DNA of 23,755 nt from Minisyncoccota bacterium (lineage in GTDB: Bacteria; Patescibacteriota; Minisyncoccia; Phycocordibacterales; UBA5272). Of this stretch, positions 14,640 through 22,644 are shown piece after piece. The position numbers were made by a program, and so were the translations under genes. The notes under the pieces were generated by a model. That model saw only the letters and a program-made list of their open reading frames with translations. It did no database searches and was not told where the DNA came from. The DNA lies in the NCBI GenBank assembly GCA_022843645.1, contig JALHNF010000004.1:1-23755 (forward strand). The letters run 5' to 3'. Within the stretch, counting starts at the first letter, position 1; each line of letters starts with the position of its first letter.

Positions 14640-15275
14640 ATGCATACAAACAAATGTGAGCTTTGCAACATGGACGCGACGTACAAAAAAGAACTAGGGG
14701 GAGTGATGCGCTTTTATTGCGACCACCACAAGAAAGAAGGTTCAGAAAAAATAGTACATATAATTCAGAAGACTGAGTTTCAAAAACTCCTACCACTCCT
14801 TTCTATTTTCGGTCTCATCGCGATTCTTACTGCGGGAACCACATATATCCAGTCTGACTTTTCAGCAATGAATATCATGATGCTTTTCATGGCCTATTTC
14901 TTTTTTGTTTTTGGTGCATTCAAAGTAGTAAACCTCAAAAACTTTGCCGAAGCATATACAACATATGATGTGCTGGCAATGAAATCTAAAACATATGCCT
15001 ACTTGTATCCGTTTATAGAAATAGGGCTGGGTATACTGTACTTTTTCTATCTTGGCGGAGTGTATAGAGATGTGTTTACCTTCGTAATCATGTCTATTGG
15101 AACCTATGGAGTATGGAAAGTGTTGAGTAATAAAGAGGAAATACCGTGTGCATGTCTGGGAATGGTCTTCAGTGTTCCGATGACAAAAGTAACGCTCTTT
15201 GAGAATCTCTTTATGGCACTTATGGCGCTCTACATGGTTTTGATGTATCTACAAATGGGGAATATGGCCATGTAG
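14640..15275 (+). CDS. MauE/DoxX-like membrane protein with N-terminal metal-binding motif
   Basis: A 211-residue protein. The N-terminus has CELC (C6, C9) and CDHH (C27, H29, H30), a small zinc- or copper-binding knuckle. Four or more transmembrane helices follow. The C-terminal part carries PCACLGMVFSVPMTKVTLFEN, a signature of MauE/DoxX-like proteins that sit in metal and redox operons; the paired cysteines may take part in disulfide or metal exchange. It starts 6 bases after the previous stop in the csoR operon. Confidence 0.78.
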   Translation: MHTNKCELCNMDATYKKELGGVMRFYCDHHKKEGSEKIVHIIQKTEFQKLLPLLSIFGLIAILTAGTTYIQSDFSAMNIMMLFMAYFFFVFGAFKVVNLKNFAEAYTTYDVLAMKSKTYAYLYPFIEIGLGILYFFYLGGVYRDVFTFVIMSIGTYGVWKVLSNKEEIPCACLGMVFSVPMTKVTLFENLFMALMALYMVLMYLQMGNMAM

Positions 15276-15301
15276 TATTTCTCAACAATAATTCTTAATA
15301 T

Positions 15302-15703
15302 ATGAAAATAAACTACAAAATTACAACAATTATATTGGCACTCATTTTAATCGTGATGTTTGTATGGCAATGCGGAAAGAAAAATGAAGTAAAAATGGAT
15401 ATGAATACCATGCGAGGTGGACACATGATGCCTGATGGTTCCATGATGATGAATGACGGAAGCATGAGTATGGATTCTATGATGGCGGAGATGCTTACAA
15501 ACATGAATGGGAAGTCGGGGAAAGACCTTGAGAAAGCTTTTATTACAGATATGATTCCACATCACCAAGGTGCAGTAGATATGGCAAAACTCCTTTTGCA
15601 AGATAAAACAATTCGTCCAGAATTAGTGAAGTTTGCAAATGATATTATTACGGCACAAGAATCTGAAATTAGGCAGATGCAAGAGTGGCTTAAAAACTAT
15701 TAG
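15302..15703 (+). CDS. DUF305 protein, Met-rich, exported
   Basis: A 133-residue protein. An N-terminal signal anchor (ITTIILALILIVMFVWQC) may be a lipoprotein signal ending at the cysteine, though the lipobox is poor. A Met/Gly/Asp-rich stretch follows (MRGGHMMPDGSMMMNDGS), of a kind that binds Cu(I). The DUF305 ferritin-like helix pair then carries FITDMIPHHQGAVDMAKL and AQESEIRQMQEWL. DUF305 genes commonly travel with copper-resistance loci. It is the last gene of the csoR operon and is followed by a terminator. Confidence 0.88.
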   Translation: MKINYKITTIILALILIVMFVWQCGKKNEVKMDMNTMRGGHMMPDGSMMMNDGSMSMDSMMAEMLTNMNGKSGKDLEKAFITDMIPHHQGAVDMAKLLLQDKTIRPELVKFANDIITAQESEIRQMQEWLKNY

Positions 15704-15720
15704 TTTTTTGTTTTTCGTTA

Positions 15721-15791
15721 AGTATTGCTAATCGAACATCCTCCCACATGCGGAGCCAGCGAAAGTACCTACCTAAATATGGGTACTTTTT
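15721..15791. repeat. internal att-like remnant with terminator
   Basis: The left part (15721-15756) matches 22829-22864 with 5 mismatches in 36. The right part (15755-15791) matches 23042-23078 with 9 mismatches in 37, all transitions, directly after the attR core. Its 'acatgcggagc' resembles the tRNA-Asn end 'acctgtggagc'. This looks like an old attachment junction between two island modules. The rest of the gap 15704-15934 holds only a TATACT box at 15902-15907, a possible -10 for the next gene. Confidence 0.55.
15762..15791 (+). terminator. Rho-independent terminator after the csoR operon
   Basis: aaagtacc (15762-15769) pairs with ggtacttt (15782-15789) around a 12-base loop and is followed by T residues. 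It sits inside the att-like remnant, so it was probably the terminator of a former tRNA-type insertion site. Confidence 0.6.
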
Positions 15792-15934
15792 GTTTTGCAG
15801 AGAAGTAGTTCACACGAGAAAGTTGTTAAAAGAAGGTTACTATAAAAAGGAATAAAGTGAAACAGGGTATTTATAGATAAACTAAAAATGGTCTCGCGTG
15901 GTATACTCACACGTAATAAGGCTTACTGAATTAT

Positions 15935-17860
15935 ATGTTCAAAGAAAGATATAAACCCTTACTTGAGCAACCAAAACAGATTACCGCAGGTGCTCTGGTG
16001 GGCGCTTTGGTGACCGACAATCTTTCCGAGACATTTTTACCTCAAGAACTCAAAAGTAATAAAGAGTTGCAAGAAAAGTGCGCTGACCGATTTGAGTTAT
16101 CAAAAATAGTAGATGCCGTATTCGCAAAAATGCCAAAAGCAAGCACTACAATCACGGAGGCCTTAAGTGAAGGCCTTGTTGCTCCTGATGTGGTGTCAAA
16201 AATGTATAAGCAAGTCACTAAATTATTAGTCGAAGATCCAGCAAGTGCTCGGTTATTACTCTATTTCCCATTTGAGCTGCTGCCAAGTAAGTCTTTTCAA
16301 GAAGAAGACCTTTGTGCACGCGAGTTTGTGATGGTGTATAAACAGGTTTGGAAAGGCTTGCTAAAGCAAAAAGACATTCGAGCTGACTTTGATAATGGGG
16401 ATATCCCAGAATTAGAAATACGAGACGAGCTTCCGTTAGTGGTAAAAGCTACTCATTTGATTCCGTGGTTGGTGAAAGCTGAGTTTTATGCACCAGAGGA
16501 AATTTTTACAATTATAGAATTGCAAGAAGATGACATTTCTCTTGAAGGTATTGCTGATGCACTCGTAGCTATGGTTGACATGGGTATTGTAACTGAGCAA
16601 TTTTTAGCTCAATTAAATCAATCAAAACACTTGCTTATAAGAAATACTGGAAAGATAATGAGGTCACGCATTGAATATGTAACAAAAACACAATCAATTG
16701 AGGAACCAGGATCACTAACCGAGATAACTTCATCTTTACTCTCAGGTATAGAAGAAGGTAAAAAGAAAGTAATACGCAGGGGAGAAAACATGACTGCGTC
16801 AAGAATTAGCTGGTTGAATGAAACAACAAGAGAAAGCGTTCTCACTTCACATTCAGAAAGTCTTTCGGTGTCACTTGCAAGTGGAGTGGTGACATCTGCA
16901 GATCTTGTAGCATATCTTAATCGTGACTCTGTTTCCTCGGATGAGGTTTGTCTTATTGTATATGCTTTACGAAGTAGAATTTGTACACAACTACAAAGTG
17001 ATGTTGAGATAGGTGAAGCTGAGTATAAAAAGTATTTAAATATATTTAATAGTATTAAAAATATCAACGACAGGTCTGTTCAGGAGAGTTTACAAAGAAC
17101 CTTTCGGTATTTTAGTGCTCTCGGCTTGACTGATCCTGAAATGTTTAATACTTACGATATTTCAATGCCACGCTTTACTACTAGTAAGGAAGATGTAATT
17201 TATGAATCATTTCATGAAGGTAGCATCAAGAAGCTGGTTTCGGGTATAGAATCACAAGAAGAACTCAAGAAGTATGTGTATCCAGTTCTTGTGACACTTG
17301 GTTCACATATGAAGGGATATGCGAGAGCTGATTCTGATATAGATGTGGGTATATTTGTACGACCAGATGCAATGTTTACAGATCGAGTGCGTATACAGGG
17401 TCTCATTAAAGAAATATTCACCCGTGAAAGTATCAATGGTTCGGCTATGGAATTTTGGCTTAAAAATGATGGCGACTCACTCTCGATTCGAGATTTTGAA
17501 AACCCTGACAGTTCGCTTGGCGATAGCTCACTCACACACCCACTTCTTGGATCATGGTCAGGAGATAAAGAGGCTATTCACGAACTATACAAAAAACTAA
17601 TCCCAGGATATTTCTTTTCAAAAGGGAAACGTATTCTTGAACATGACGCCCGGACAGTATGGTTAAAAGATATGGAGCATAACATGTTGCAGTACCGACT
17701 TATGCATAAAGGCTACCAAAACTTTCTTCCACTACAAGGACGTGAATCTACCCAACATTTTGACACGATTGATGGGAACAGTACCTTCTATGATCCTGGA
17801 TATCGTAGGCTTGCAACGAGGATGTATATTAATAAAGTATTTCTTCCACAACTTAATTAA
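15935..17860 (+). CDS. 641-aa protein with C-terminal nucleotidyltransferase domain
   Basis: The first 430 or so residues are largely helical, without a recognised domain. The C-terminal part has the Pol-beta-type nucleotidyltransferase signature: G456-S457 in LVTLGSHMKGYARADSDIDVGIF with acidic residues D466, D468 and D470. That pattern is shared by aminoglycoside nucleotidyltransferases, MNT toxins/antitoxins and PAP/CCA enzymes. Substrate and partner are unknown. There is no signal peptide. Codon usage is AT-rich, in sharp contrast to the GC-rich operon that converges on it. A function as a toxin, nucleotide-signal synthase or RNA-tailing enzyme is possible; none is shown. Confidence 0.75.
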   Translation: MFKERYKPLLEQPKQITAGALVGALVTDNLSETFLPQELKSNKELQEKCADRFELSKIVDAVFAKMPKASTTITEALSEGLVAPDVVSKMYKQVTKLLVEDPASARLLLYFPFELLPSKSFQEEDLCAREFVMVYKQVWKGLLKQKDIRADFDNGDIPELEIRDELPLVVKATHLIPWLVKAEFYAPEEIFTIIELQEDDISLEGIADALVAMVDMGIVTEQFLAQLNQSKHLLIRNTGKIMRSRIEYVTKTQSIEEPGSLTEITSSLLSGIEEGKKKVIRRGENMTASRISWLNETTRESVLTSHSESLSVSLASGVVTSADLVAYLNRDSVSSDEVCLIVYALRSRICTQLQSDVEIGEAEYKKYLNIFNSIKNINDRSVQESLQRTFRYFSALGLTDPEMFNTYDISMPRFTTSKEDVIYESFHEGSIKKLVSGIESQEELKKYVYPVLVTLGSHMKGYARADSDIDVGIFVRPDAMFTDRVRIQGLIKEIFTRESINGSAMEFWLKNDGDSLSIRDFENPDSSLGDSSLTHPLLGSWSGDKEAIHELYKKLIPGYFFSKGKRILEHDARTVWLKDMEHNMLQYRLMHKGYQNFLPLQGRESTQHFDTIDGNSTFYDPGYRRLATRMYINKVFLPQLN

Positions 17861-17891
17861 AAGAAGTCTCTTTCCTATAAGATAGTTACAT

Positions 17892-17921
17892 AAAAAAGAG
17901 CGGTCCACCTAGGACCGCTCT
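17892..17921 (-). terminator. terminator of the kinase-vWA-AdSS operon
   Basis: A perfect 10-bp stem, agagcggtcc (17897-17906) with ggaccgctct (17912-17921), is preceded on the + strand by an A-run (17892-17897), which is the U-tract of a minus-strand transcript. It lies 33 bases after the stop of the last gene of the operon. On the + strand there is no T-run. Confidence 0.85.
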
Positions 17922-17954
17922 CGCGTTGTGTAACAAATAACAGTAGAAAGAACG

Positions 17955-19136
17955 TTACAGGTGCTTGCGGCCGATGCCAGCGAAACCTTGCCCCAACCTG
18001 TCCCATGGGATCATGGAGCCGAGTTGGTAGAGAGCAACGATGTACTGGAGCTCGGCTTGTCCGGCTGACACATTCTGAAGCTCGATCACGCCGAGTGCGA
18101 ACTGTTTGAGGTTCCGCTCGAGACGGGGGTAGTCGGATGATACTGCCACTTCGAGTAATCGGAGCATCTGTTCGCGATTCGCTGCACCTACTTGAGCAGG
18201 TAAGGATGGGTTTTCAAGCACCTTGCGGATCTGCTGTGCGTCGTACGCCAACGCCAGCGCAACAGGAATGCCGGTTCCGGCAAACACGTAGTTGATATCG
18301 TTGACGACACCATCAGCGGCGTCGCGCAGAGTATCGGTCGGAGGCGGTTGCATCATTCCGGAAGGAACAGCACTTCCACCACCAGCCATTACAGTCAACA
18401 TACTCATCATGGCTGCGGGATTGGACATCCCTTGTTGCCATGCATCCACCCATTGCTTGAGTGACTGCTGAAAGGAGATCAGGGATCCCCACAGTCGTTC
18501 GTTCACACGCTGGAGCAACGCATCCTTGCGTCCCTGAGTTGCGAACCTTCCATCGACGCCGGGCAATGCTGCAAAAACCTCGGCATAGCTTCGGCGCGTG
18601 AGCAACGTTTGCATGGCGTAGTAGTCTTCACCAACCGGTTCCTCGAGCGCCTGCGCATGTTTTTCCATGGCGGCACCGATTTTGTCCGGAAGCGCATAAA
18701 GACCAACACGTGCAGCGAGTGCGGCACTCACGGTGCCGATGACAGTGCTTGGGCTGAACTTGAGCACACCACCAACCTTGAGTGACGCCATCCAGGCATC
18801 GTCGGTTGGGACCTGCGGAAGTACGTCGAGTGTCTGGGTGTTCATCGTCGGCACTGACGCTTCAGAGGTTGCCGGTGCTGCGACTTCTCGCAGTCCAGCA
18901 ATCGCCTTGGCGAGCTTGGCTTTCGGAACACCTGTTCCGACTGCGGCAATGATGTCCGCGTCGGGGGCGAAGTCACGGTTCTTCAAAAGGCTGACCGCTT
19001 CTTCTCCTGGCTCGCCGACCAGAGCCTTCAATCCTCCCGTCACTTCTTCCGGGGTTTTCCCGATGAGAGTAGCGAAGGGACCGATGAATGCAAGCCATAC
19101 TGCGGGCAGGGTTGAGGTGGGGGTTTCTTCTGACAT
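17955..19136 (-). CDS. 393-aa hypothetical protein, last gene of the four-gene operon
   Basis: I recognise no family. The protein is rich in Ala, Val and Leu and predicted mainly helical. Residues about 1-90 may form a small helical domain (PEEVTGGLKALVGEPGEEAV). A proline/threonine-rich linker follows (about residues 88-110), then a longer helical domain with a Met/Gly/Pro-rich stretch (MLTVMAGGGSAVPSGMM). There are no clear membrane helices. The ATG at 19136 has a good ribosome-binding site (aggaga, 7 bases upstream), and a small hairpin (gcggg/cccgc) lies in the 50-base gap behind the AdSS-like gene. GC content is high: 62% by count in the sampled line 18301-18360. Its fixed place in the operon suggests a structural, adaptor or effector role. 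Confidence 0.75.
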   Translation of the reverse strand: MSEETPTSTLPAVWLAFIGPFATLIGKTPEEVTGGLKALVGEPGEEAVSLLKNRDFAPDADIIAAVGTGVPKAKLAKAIAGLREVAAPATSEASVPTMNTQTLDVLPQVPTDDAWMASLKVGGVLKFSPSTVIGTVSAALAARVGLYALPDKIGAAMEKHAQALEEPVGEDYYAMQTLLTRRSYAEVFAALPGVDGRFATQGRKDALLQRVNERLWGSLISFQQSLKQWVDAWQQGMSNPAAMMSMLTVMAGGGSAVPSGMMQPPPTDTLRDAADGVVNDINYVFAGTGIPVALALAYDAQQIRKVLENPSLPAQVGAANREQMLRLLEVAVSSDYPRLERNLKQFALGVIELQNVSAGQAELQYIVALYQLGSMIPWDRLGQGFAGIGRKHL

Positions 19137-19186
19137 GGTCTATCTCCTGGTGGGGCGGTGTGTGCGGGAATTACCCGCGTGAAAAA

Positions 19187-20578
19187 CTAGAAGCAATGTT
19201 TGTCCAACTCAGTTGGACCGAATGAGATCATTCGCACCGGTGTGCCAAGCCTTTCAGCAAGGACTCCGGCGCAGAGAGTAACCGCATCATTTTGCGGCAT
19301 GTTAGGACGTATGGGGAATGTTGAGAGCTGAGGCAGGCACCCGAAAAGCGCTTTTGTCAGGCGCTCCTGATGCTGCAGTTGCTCTGTATCTTCACCATGA
19401 CGTACTAAGATCTCACCCTCTGATGAAAAGAGCGACGGATCATTCGCTCCTATGTATCGATCACATACCTGCCAGGCATCCTTGCGGAGTACGCTGTCAA
19501 GCCATGTGATTGCAAGCGCATCAAATGCTTGTGAACCACCACACACATTCAATGCGTAGCGGAGGGCAACCATATCGAGAGGGCCGACTCGGACCTTTCC
19601 GCGATAACGATCAGCAACTCCTACCTCATGAGGAAGAAGCTCGTTCGTCATTTTTTCGCTTTCGGTCACGAGTGGTCCTGCGCCATGCCGGATCTGATAC
19701 GCCCTCGTAACACCAAGTTTTACGACATCACCAGTATAGCCATTCTCACGGAGCAAGCCCCATGTGGTTATTTCAGGCAACGTGCGAAACCTTGACGTGT
19801 GAGGATGGAATCCGTGATACCGGTCGGTCAGGATTCCGTGCGAGCTTTCGACAACGACGACCCCGTCACGCGAGAGGATCTCTCGACGCAGGTAATCTTC
19901 ATCGACAACACGCACCGACCTTGCTACTGCTTCAAACTGCTCGAGTGACCAATCAAGAAAATCGTCATCACGAATGAGATCGATCTGATGTTTTACTTCA
20001 CTGATGTCATCCAAGAGAAATTCCGTTTCCAGAATCCCTCCGAGTTCCTCGAGCTTTTGCTGCCGCACTGCGAGTAGTCGATCACGCATGTTTTTTGCAC
20101 CGAGATCACGACCGTAGATCGCAAGTTCGGGGAAGTTGCGAGAGTCGAGATATGCTTCTCCGACCCCAACACCCACGATTCCTCGTGGGTTCGTTTTTCG
20201 TGCGAGCTCCTTAAGTCGTGATGCTATGCCATGAAATGGCGTGGTACAAAGTGCGGCACCATCGAGTGAGAGCAGTGCAAACGGATTGTGTACACCAGCC
20301 TCGCTTTCAAGTGCATGTGCTTCGTTGAGTAGTCCCACAGGGGAGACAACAAAACGATTTGAGATGAACGTCTGTGCGCCATTGAAAGTGCCACAACCGA
20401 ATTGGCTGAAGTTGAACTTCCTGCCAGATGCGGTTGTGACTCCATGACTTCCTTGTGCACCTCCCACCTTAATAACAGTGTGAGGTTTTCTGAGTGCGCA
20501 CAGTTTGTGCACGACGCCACCTTTTCCACCATCACCGCCACCAAGATCGGTAACGGTATACGCTTTTCGGATGTTCAT
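19187..20578 (-). CDS. divergent adenylosuccinate synthetase-like enzyme
   Basis: A 463-residue protein of the PurA superfamily, which couples NTP hydrolysis to joining Asp to a 6-oxo-purine nucleotide. The phosphate loop is GGDGGKGG (D16 and K19 match the catalytic D13 and K16 of E. coli PurA; the usual form is GDEGKGK). The second motif is GGAQGSHG, with H45 matching catalytic H41. Further blocks are GVGVGEAYLDSR, VVVESSHGILTD, VTRAYQIRHGAGPLVTES and RYRGKVRVGPLDMVALRYAL, in the PurA order. It is longer and far more diverged than housekeeping PurA, and no purB or other purine gene is nearby. A modified substrate (compare phage PurZ) or a signalling role is plausible. The ATG has a GGAG box about 7 bases upstream. 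Confidence 0.82.
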   Translation of the reverse strand: MNIRKAYTVTDLGGGDGGKGGVVHKLCALRKPHTVIKVGGAQGSHGVTTASGRKFNFSQFGCGTFNGAQTFISNRFVVSPVGLLNEAHALESEAGVHNPFALLSLDGAALCTTPFHGIASRLKELARKTNPRGIVGVGVGEAYLDSRNFPELAIYGRDLGAKNMRDRLLAVRQQKLEELGGILETEFLLDDISEVKHQIDLIRDDDFLDWSLEQFEAVARSVRVVDEDYLRREILSRDGVVVVESSHGILTDRYHGFHPHTSRFRTLPEITTWGLLRENGYTGDVVKLGVTRAYQIRHGAGPLVTESEKMTNELLPHEVGVADRYRGKVRVGPLDMVALRYALNVCGGSQAFDALAITWLDSVLRKDAWQVCDRYIGANDPSLFSSEGEILVRHGEDTEQLQHQERLTKALFGCLPQLSTFPIRPNMPQNDAVTLCAGVLAERLGTPVRMISFGPTELDKHCF

Positions 20579-20602
20579 GTTCCGCTCCGATCATGAGGGG
20601 AT

Positions 20603-20631
20603 GAGACAGATCTCTTTGATGGATCTGTCTC
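20603..20631 (-). promoter_or_regulatory. intercistronic hairpin between vWA and AdSS-like genes
   Basis: A perfect 10-bp stem, gagacagatc (20603-20612) with gatctgtctc (20622-20631), has a 9-base loop and no U-tract. It lies in the 66-base gap within the operon, so it more likely protects or processes mRNA, and so tunes protein ratios, than terminates it. Confidence 0.5.
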
Positions 20632-20644
20632 GGGGATGGTTGAT

Positions 20645-21742
20645 TTAGAGCCAGGCAGTCCCTTCAGTGTCCGTTTCCGGAGCCGCATCGGCTACTGGCC
20701 ACAGATCGCGCTTCTTGGTAAACACGCTTCCTTTCCCAGGAATCTTACCGAAATTGGGAAGAAGTGCTTGTGCACCAATAGGTACACCCGCAACTGCGCG
20801 CTGGATTTCACGGGCTACACTCGCGCTACAGCCTGCTGTTTCGAGATATGTCGTAAGCGTGCTCAGTTCGAGCACGCCTTCAACGAGGCCGATGATTGCC
20901 GCTTCGACATACGGCAGATACCGCGTCGAACCAACCACCACTACATGGCTCTCTCCGTATATTTCGTTCCAGTAGCGTGCGTAGTCGCCTCTTACGCAGA
21001 TCAGAAACGCGTGTGCTCGCATTTTAAGCTCGTCGACAATCCCCTTGGTTCGTGGCAGATCATGTTGGTTGATGGAATGTCCATTCGCCGCGACAGTGTC
21101 GAACACCGTCTCGCCAAAGACTCGAACCAAATTGGATTTGTCGATACCGCCATGGGTCGGAGCGTCAGTCACTGTGAAATGGTACGACTTGAGACCGTAA
21201 TCATTAATTGCAGCGTCAGTGAGAAATGCTGCGCCGAAGAGTCCGTATTCGGGATCTTCGGGACCATCACCTCCATCGCCTTCTGGCACCATGAGAGTGA
21301 GCTGTTCGGCAATTCGCTCACACATTTCTGCTTGCGTGCGAGCCAAGACGAAATTGTCTTGCGTATCGCCGAAGATTGCATTCAGAATTTGTGAGTCATA
21401 ACGACCTAGAACTGCATGCGGACCTTCGGCAAGAAGGCTATACAAGGTGGGAAGCGAATCGAATGCCAGTTGGACATTCTCGCGCATCGACCCAGTTGTG
21501 TCCAACAAGGTTTCGATAAGCATCGGTACGCCAGCGACGAGTTGCAGCCGACCGTCTGACAGGTCCGTGTACCGCGGAAGCGATTTGCGGACCAGTCCAT
21601 ACCCAGCGGGGTCGACGATCGGGTGCAACTTCTTTGTTTCTTTGATGTGCTGTTTTCCTGCGTGAGAGACGTCACCGCCTGCACGCCCCACTCGTTCTTT
21701 TACCTCCGCGAATGCTTCACGGGAAAATACTCTTGCGCCCAT
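20645..21742 (-). CDS. vWA-domain protein
   Basis: A 365-residue soluble protein. The vWA metal-site motif is D81-T82-T83-G84-S85-M86 in IETLLDTTGSMRENV (a DxTxS form of DxSxS). It is followed by GDGGDGPEDPEYGLFGAA, which supplies the later site region, and by FTVTDAPTHGG with another site aspartate. The N-terminal 65 residues are charged and could be a partner-binding arm; the C-terminal 80 or so include a small helical part (YLETAGCSASVAREIQRAV). vWA proteins form metal-dependent contacts with partner proteins. It lies directly behind the kinase gene (16-base gap), an arrangement recalling TerY-P type triads but without a PP2C phosphatase. The ribosome-binding site aaggagat is 6 bases before the ATG. 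Confidence 0.85.
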   Translation of the reverse strand: MGARVFSREAFAEVKERVGRAGGDVSHAGKQHIKETKKLHPIVDPAGYGLVRKSLPRYTDLSDGRLQLVAGVPMLIETLLDTTGSMRENVQLAFDSLPTLYSLLAEGPHAVLGRYDSQILNAIFGDTQDNFVLARTQAEMCERIAEQLTLMVPEGDGGDGPEDPEYGLFGAAFLTDAAINDYGLKSYHFTVTDAPTHGGIDKSNLVRVFGETVFDTVAANGHSINQHDLPRTKGIVDELKMRAHAFLICVRGDYARYWNEIYGESHVVVVGSTRYLPYVEAAIIGLVEGVLELSTLTTYLETAGCSASVAREIQRAVAGVPIGAQALLPNFGKIPGKGSVFTKKRDLWPVADAAPETDTEGTAWL

Positions 21743-21758
21743 ATGGATCTCCTTCTTT

Positions 21759-22589
21759 TCAGGTGATTGGGAACGTTGTGTATCGATGAAATTTCCGTCC
21801 CCAGAGTGCCTCTACGGTTTCGTAGAAGGCGGAATGAGCCATGCTTGCATTGCTGTAAGCGCCACTAAGCAGGCTCGTTAAAAACGCTTGATATGTTTGA
21901 TCTGCGAGCTGATCGTTCACTGGGATCTCGCCGCTGTCAGGATTGCCTCCAAGGAGCAATATTGCCAATCGTGTTGCCGCGCGGATTTCTCCTCGCACCA
22001 ACTCTTTTGGTAACTCGACATTGTGAAGCTTCGCTTTTGTCCAGTCGAACACTGAGACCAAATGATCTTCACGGACGATAAGAATGTTTTCGGCCGTGAG
22101 ATCACCAATGGAAATTGTTTGACTGTGTGCAAATGCCATTATTTTTAGAAGTTTCCCCAGGAACCAGGCACTTGTCTTGGGATCAACACGTACACGATCA
22201 CGAGATAGGATCAGTTGTACTGGTGCCAAATCTCCGATCGTGTTTGTTGCATCGAAACCGAGAATGAGTACTCGACGATTGTCTTGATCGGGTGCCAGAA
22301 ACGTTTCGACCAATTCGGGAAATCCGATTTGGTAGTTCAGTGTTCCGGCGCCTGGACGCGCGAGTGCATATTCCACCTCGAGGCGGAGCGCTCTTTCGCG
22401 CATTGATGTGAGCAAAAATGCCTCACGATCAAGATGGCCATTGTATCCGACGCCTGTTGCTATTTTGAGCATGAGTTCCTGATCTGGCCGGGCATCCGAA
22501 GACACGAGATATATCCGGGAATGGATATTACTACCAAGCTGTCGAACAACTTGGTAGCTTCTTAAATCTTTTACAGTACCCTTATTCAC
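21759..22589 (-). CDS. protein-kinase/APH-fold kinase
   Basis: A 276-residue protein with a kinase fold. It shows a degenerate glycine loop at GSNIHSRIYLV, K42 in LMLKIA, a helix-C glutamate E56, the catalytic segment IGDLTAENIL with D163 and N168, and the metal aspartate D182 in VFDWTKA. The histidine of HRD/HGD is replaced by Ile, and DFG by DWT, as in aminoglycoside-phosphotransferase-like kinases. The main residues are intact, so activity is likely. The substrate may be the vWA, AdSS-like or 393-aa partner. The GTG start at 22589 has a strong aaaggagag site about 7 bases upstream. It is the first gene of the operon, behind a near-consensus promoter. Confidence 0.82.
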   Translation of the reverse strand: MNKGTVKDLRSYQVVRQLGSNIHSRIYLVSSDARPDQELMLKIATGVGYNGHLDREAFLLTSMRERALRLEVEYALARPGAGTLNYQIGFPELVETFLAPDQDNRRVLILGFDATNTIGDLAPVQLILSRDRVRVDPKTSAWFLGKLLKIMAFAHSQTISIGDLTAENILIVREDHLVSVFDWTKAKLHNVELPKELVRGEIRAATRLAILLLGGNPDSGEIPVNDQLADQTYQAFLTSLLSGAYSNASMAHSAFYETVEALWGRKFHRYTTFPIT

Positions 22590-22644
22590 GGGATTCTCTC
22601 CTTTGTAAATACTATGTTTTCGTTGTCAAAAAACAACTGTTGAG

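Noticed and set aside
15721..15760. possible tRNA gene or tRNA 3' fragment
   Set aside because: The end resembles tRNA-Asn, but no T-arm of the form GGTTCGANNCC or matching 5' acceptor strand can be folded; treated as an att-like remnant.
15721..15791. integron attC-like site
   Set aside because: The repeats lack the RYYYAAC/GTTRRRY boxes and the paired-arm layout of attC, and no tyrosine-type IntI gene is present.
20636..21394. 252-aa open frame on the + strand
   Set aside because: It lies antisense to the well-supported vWA gene and arises from that gene's GC-rich codon pattern; no recognisable motif. Similar long antisense frames, such as 18733-19182, were rejected for the same reason.
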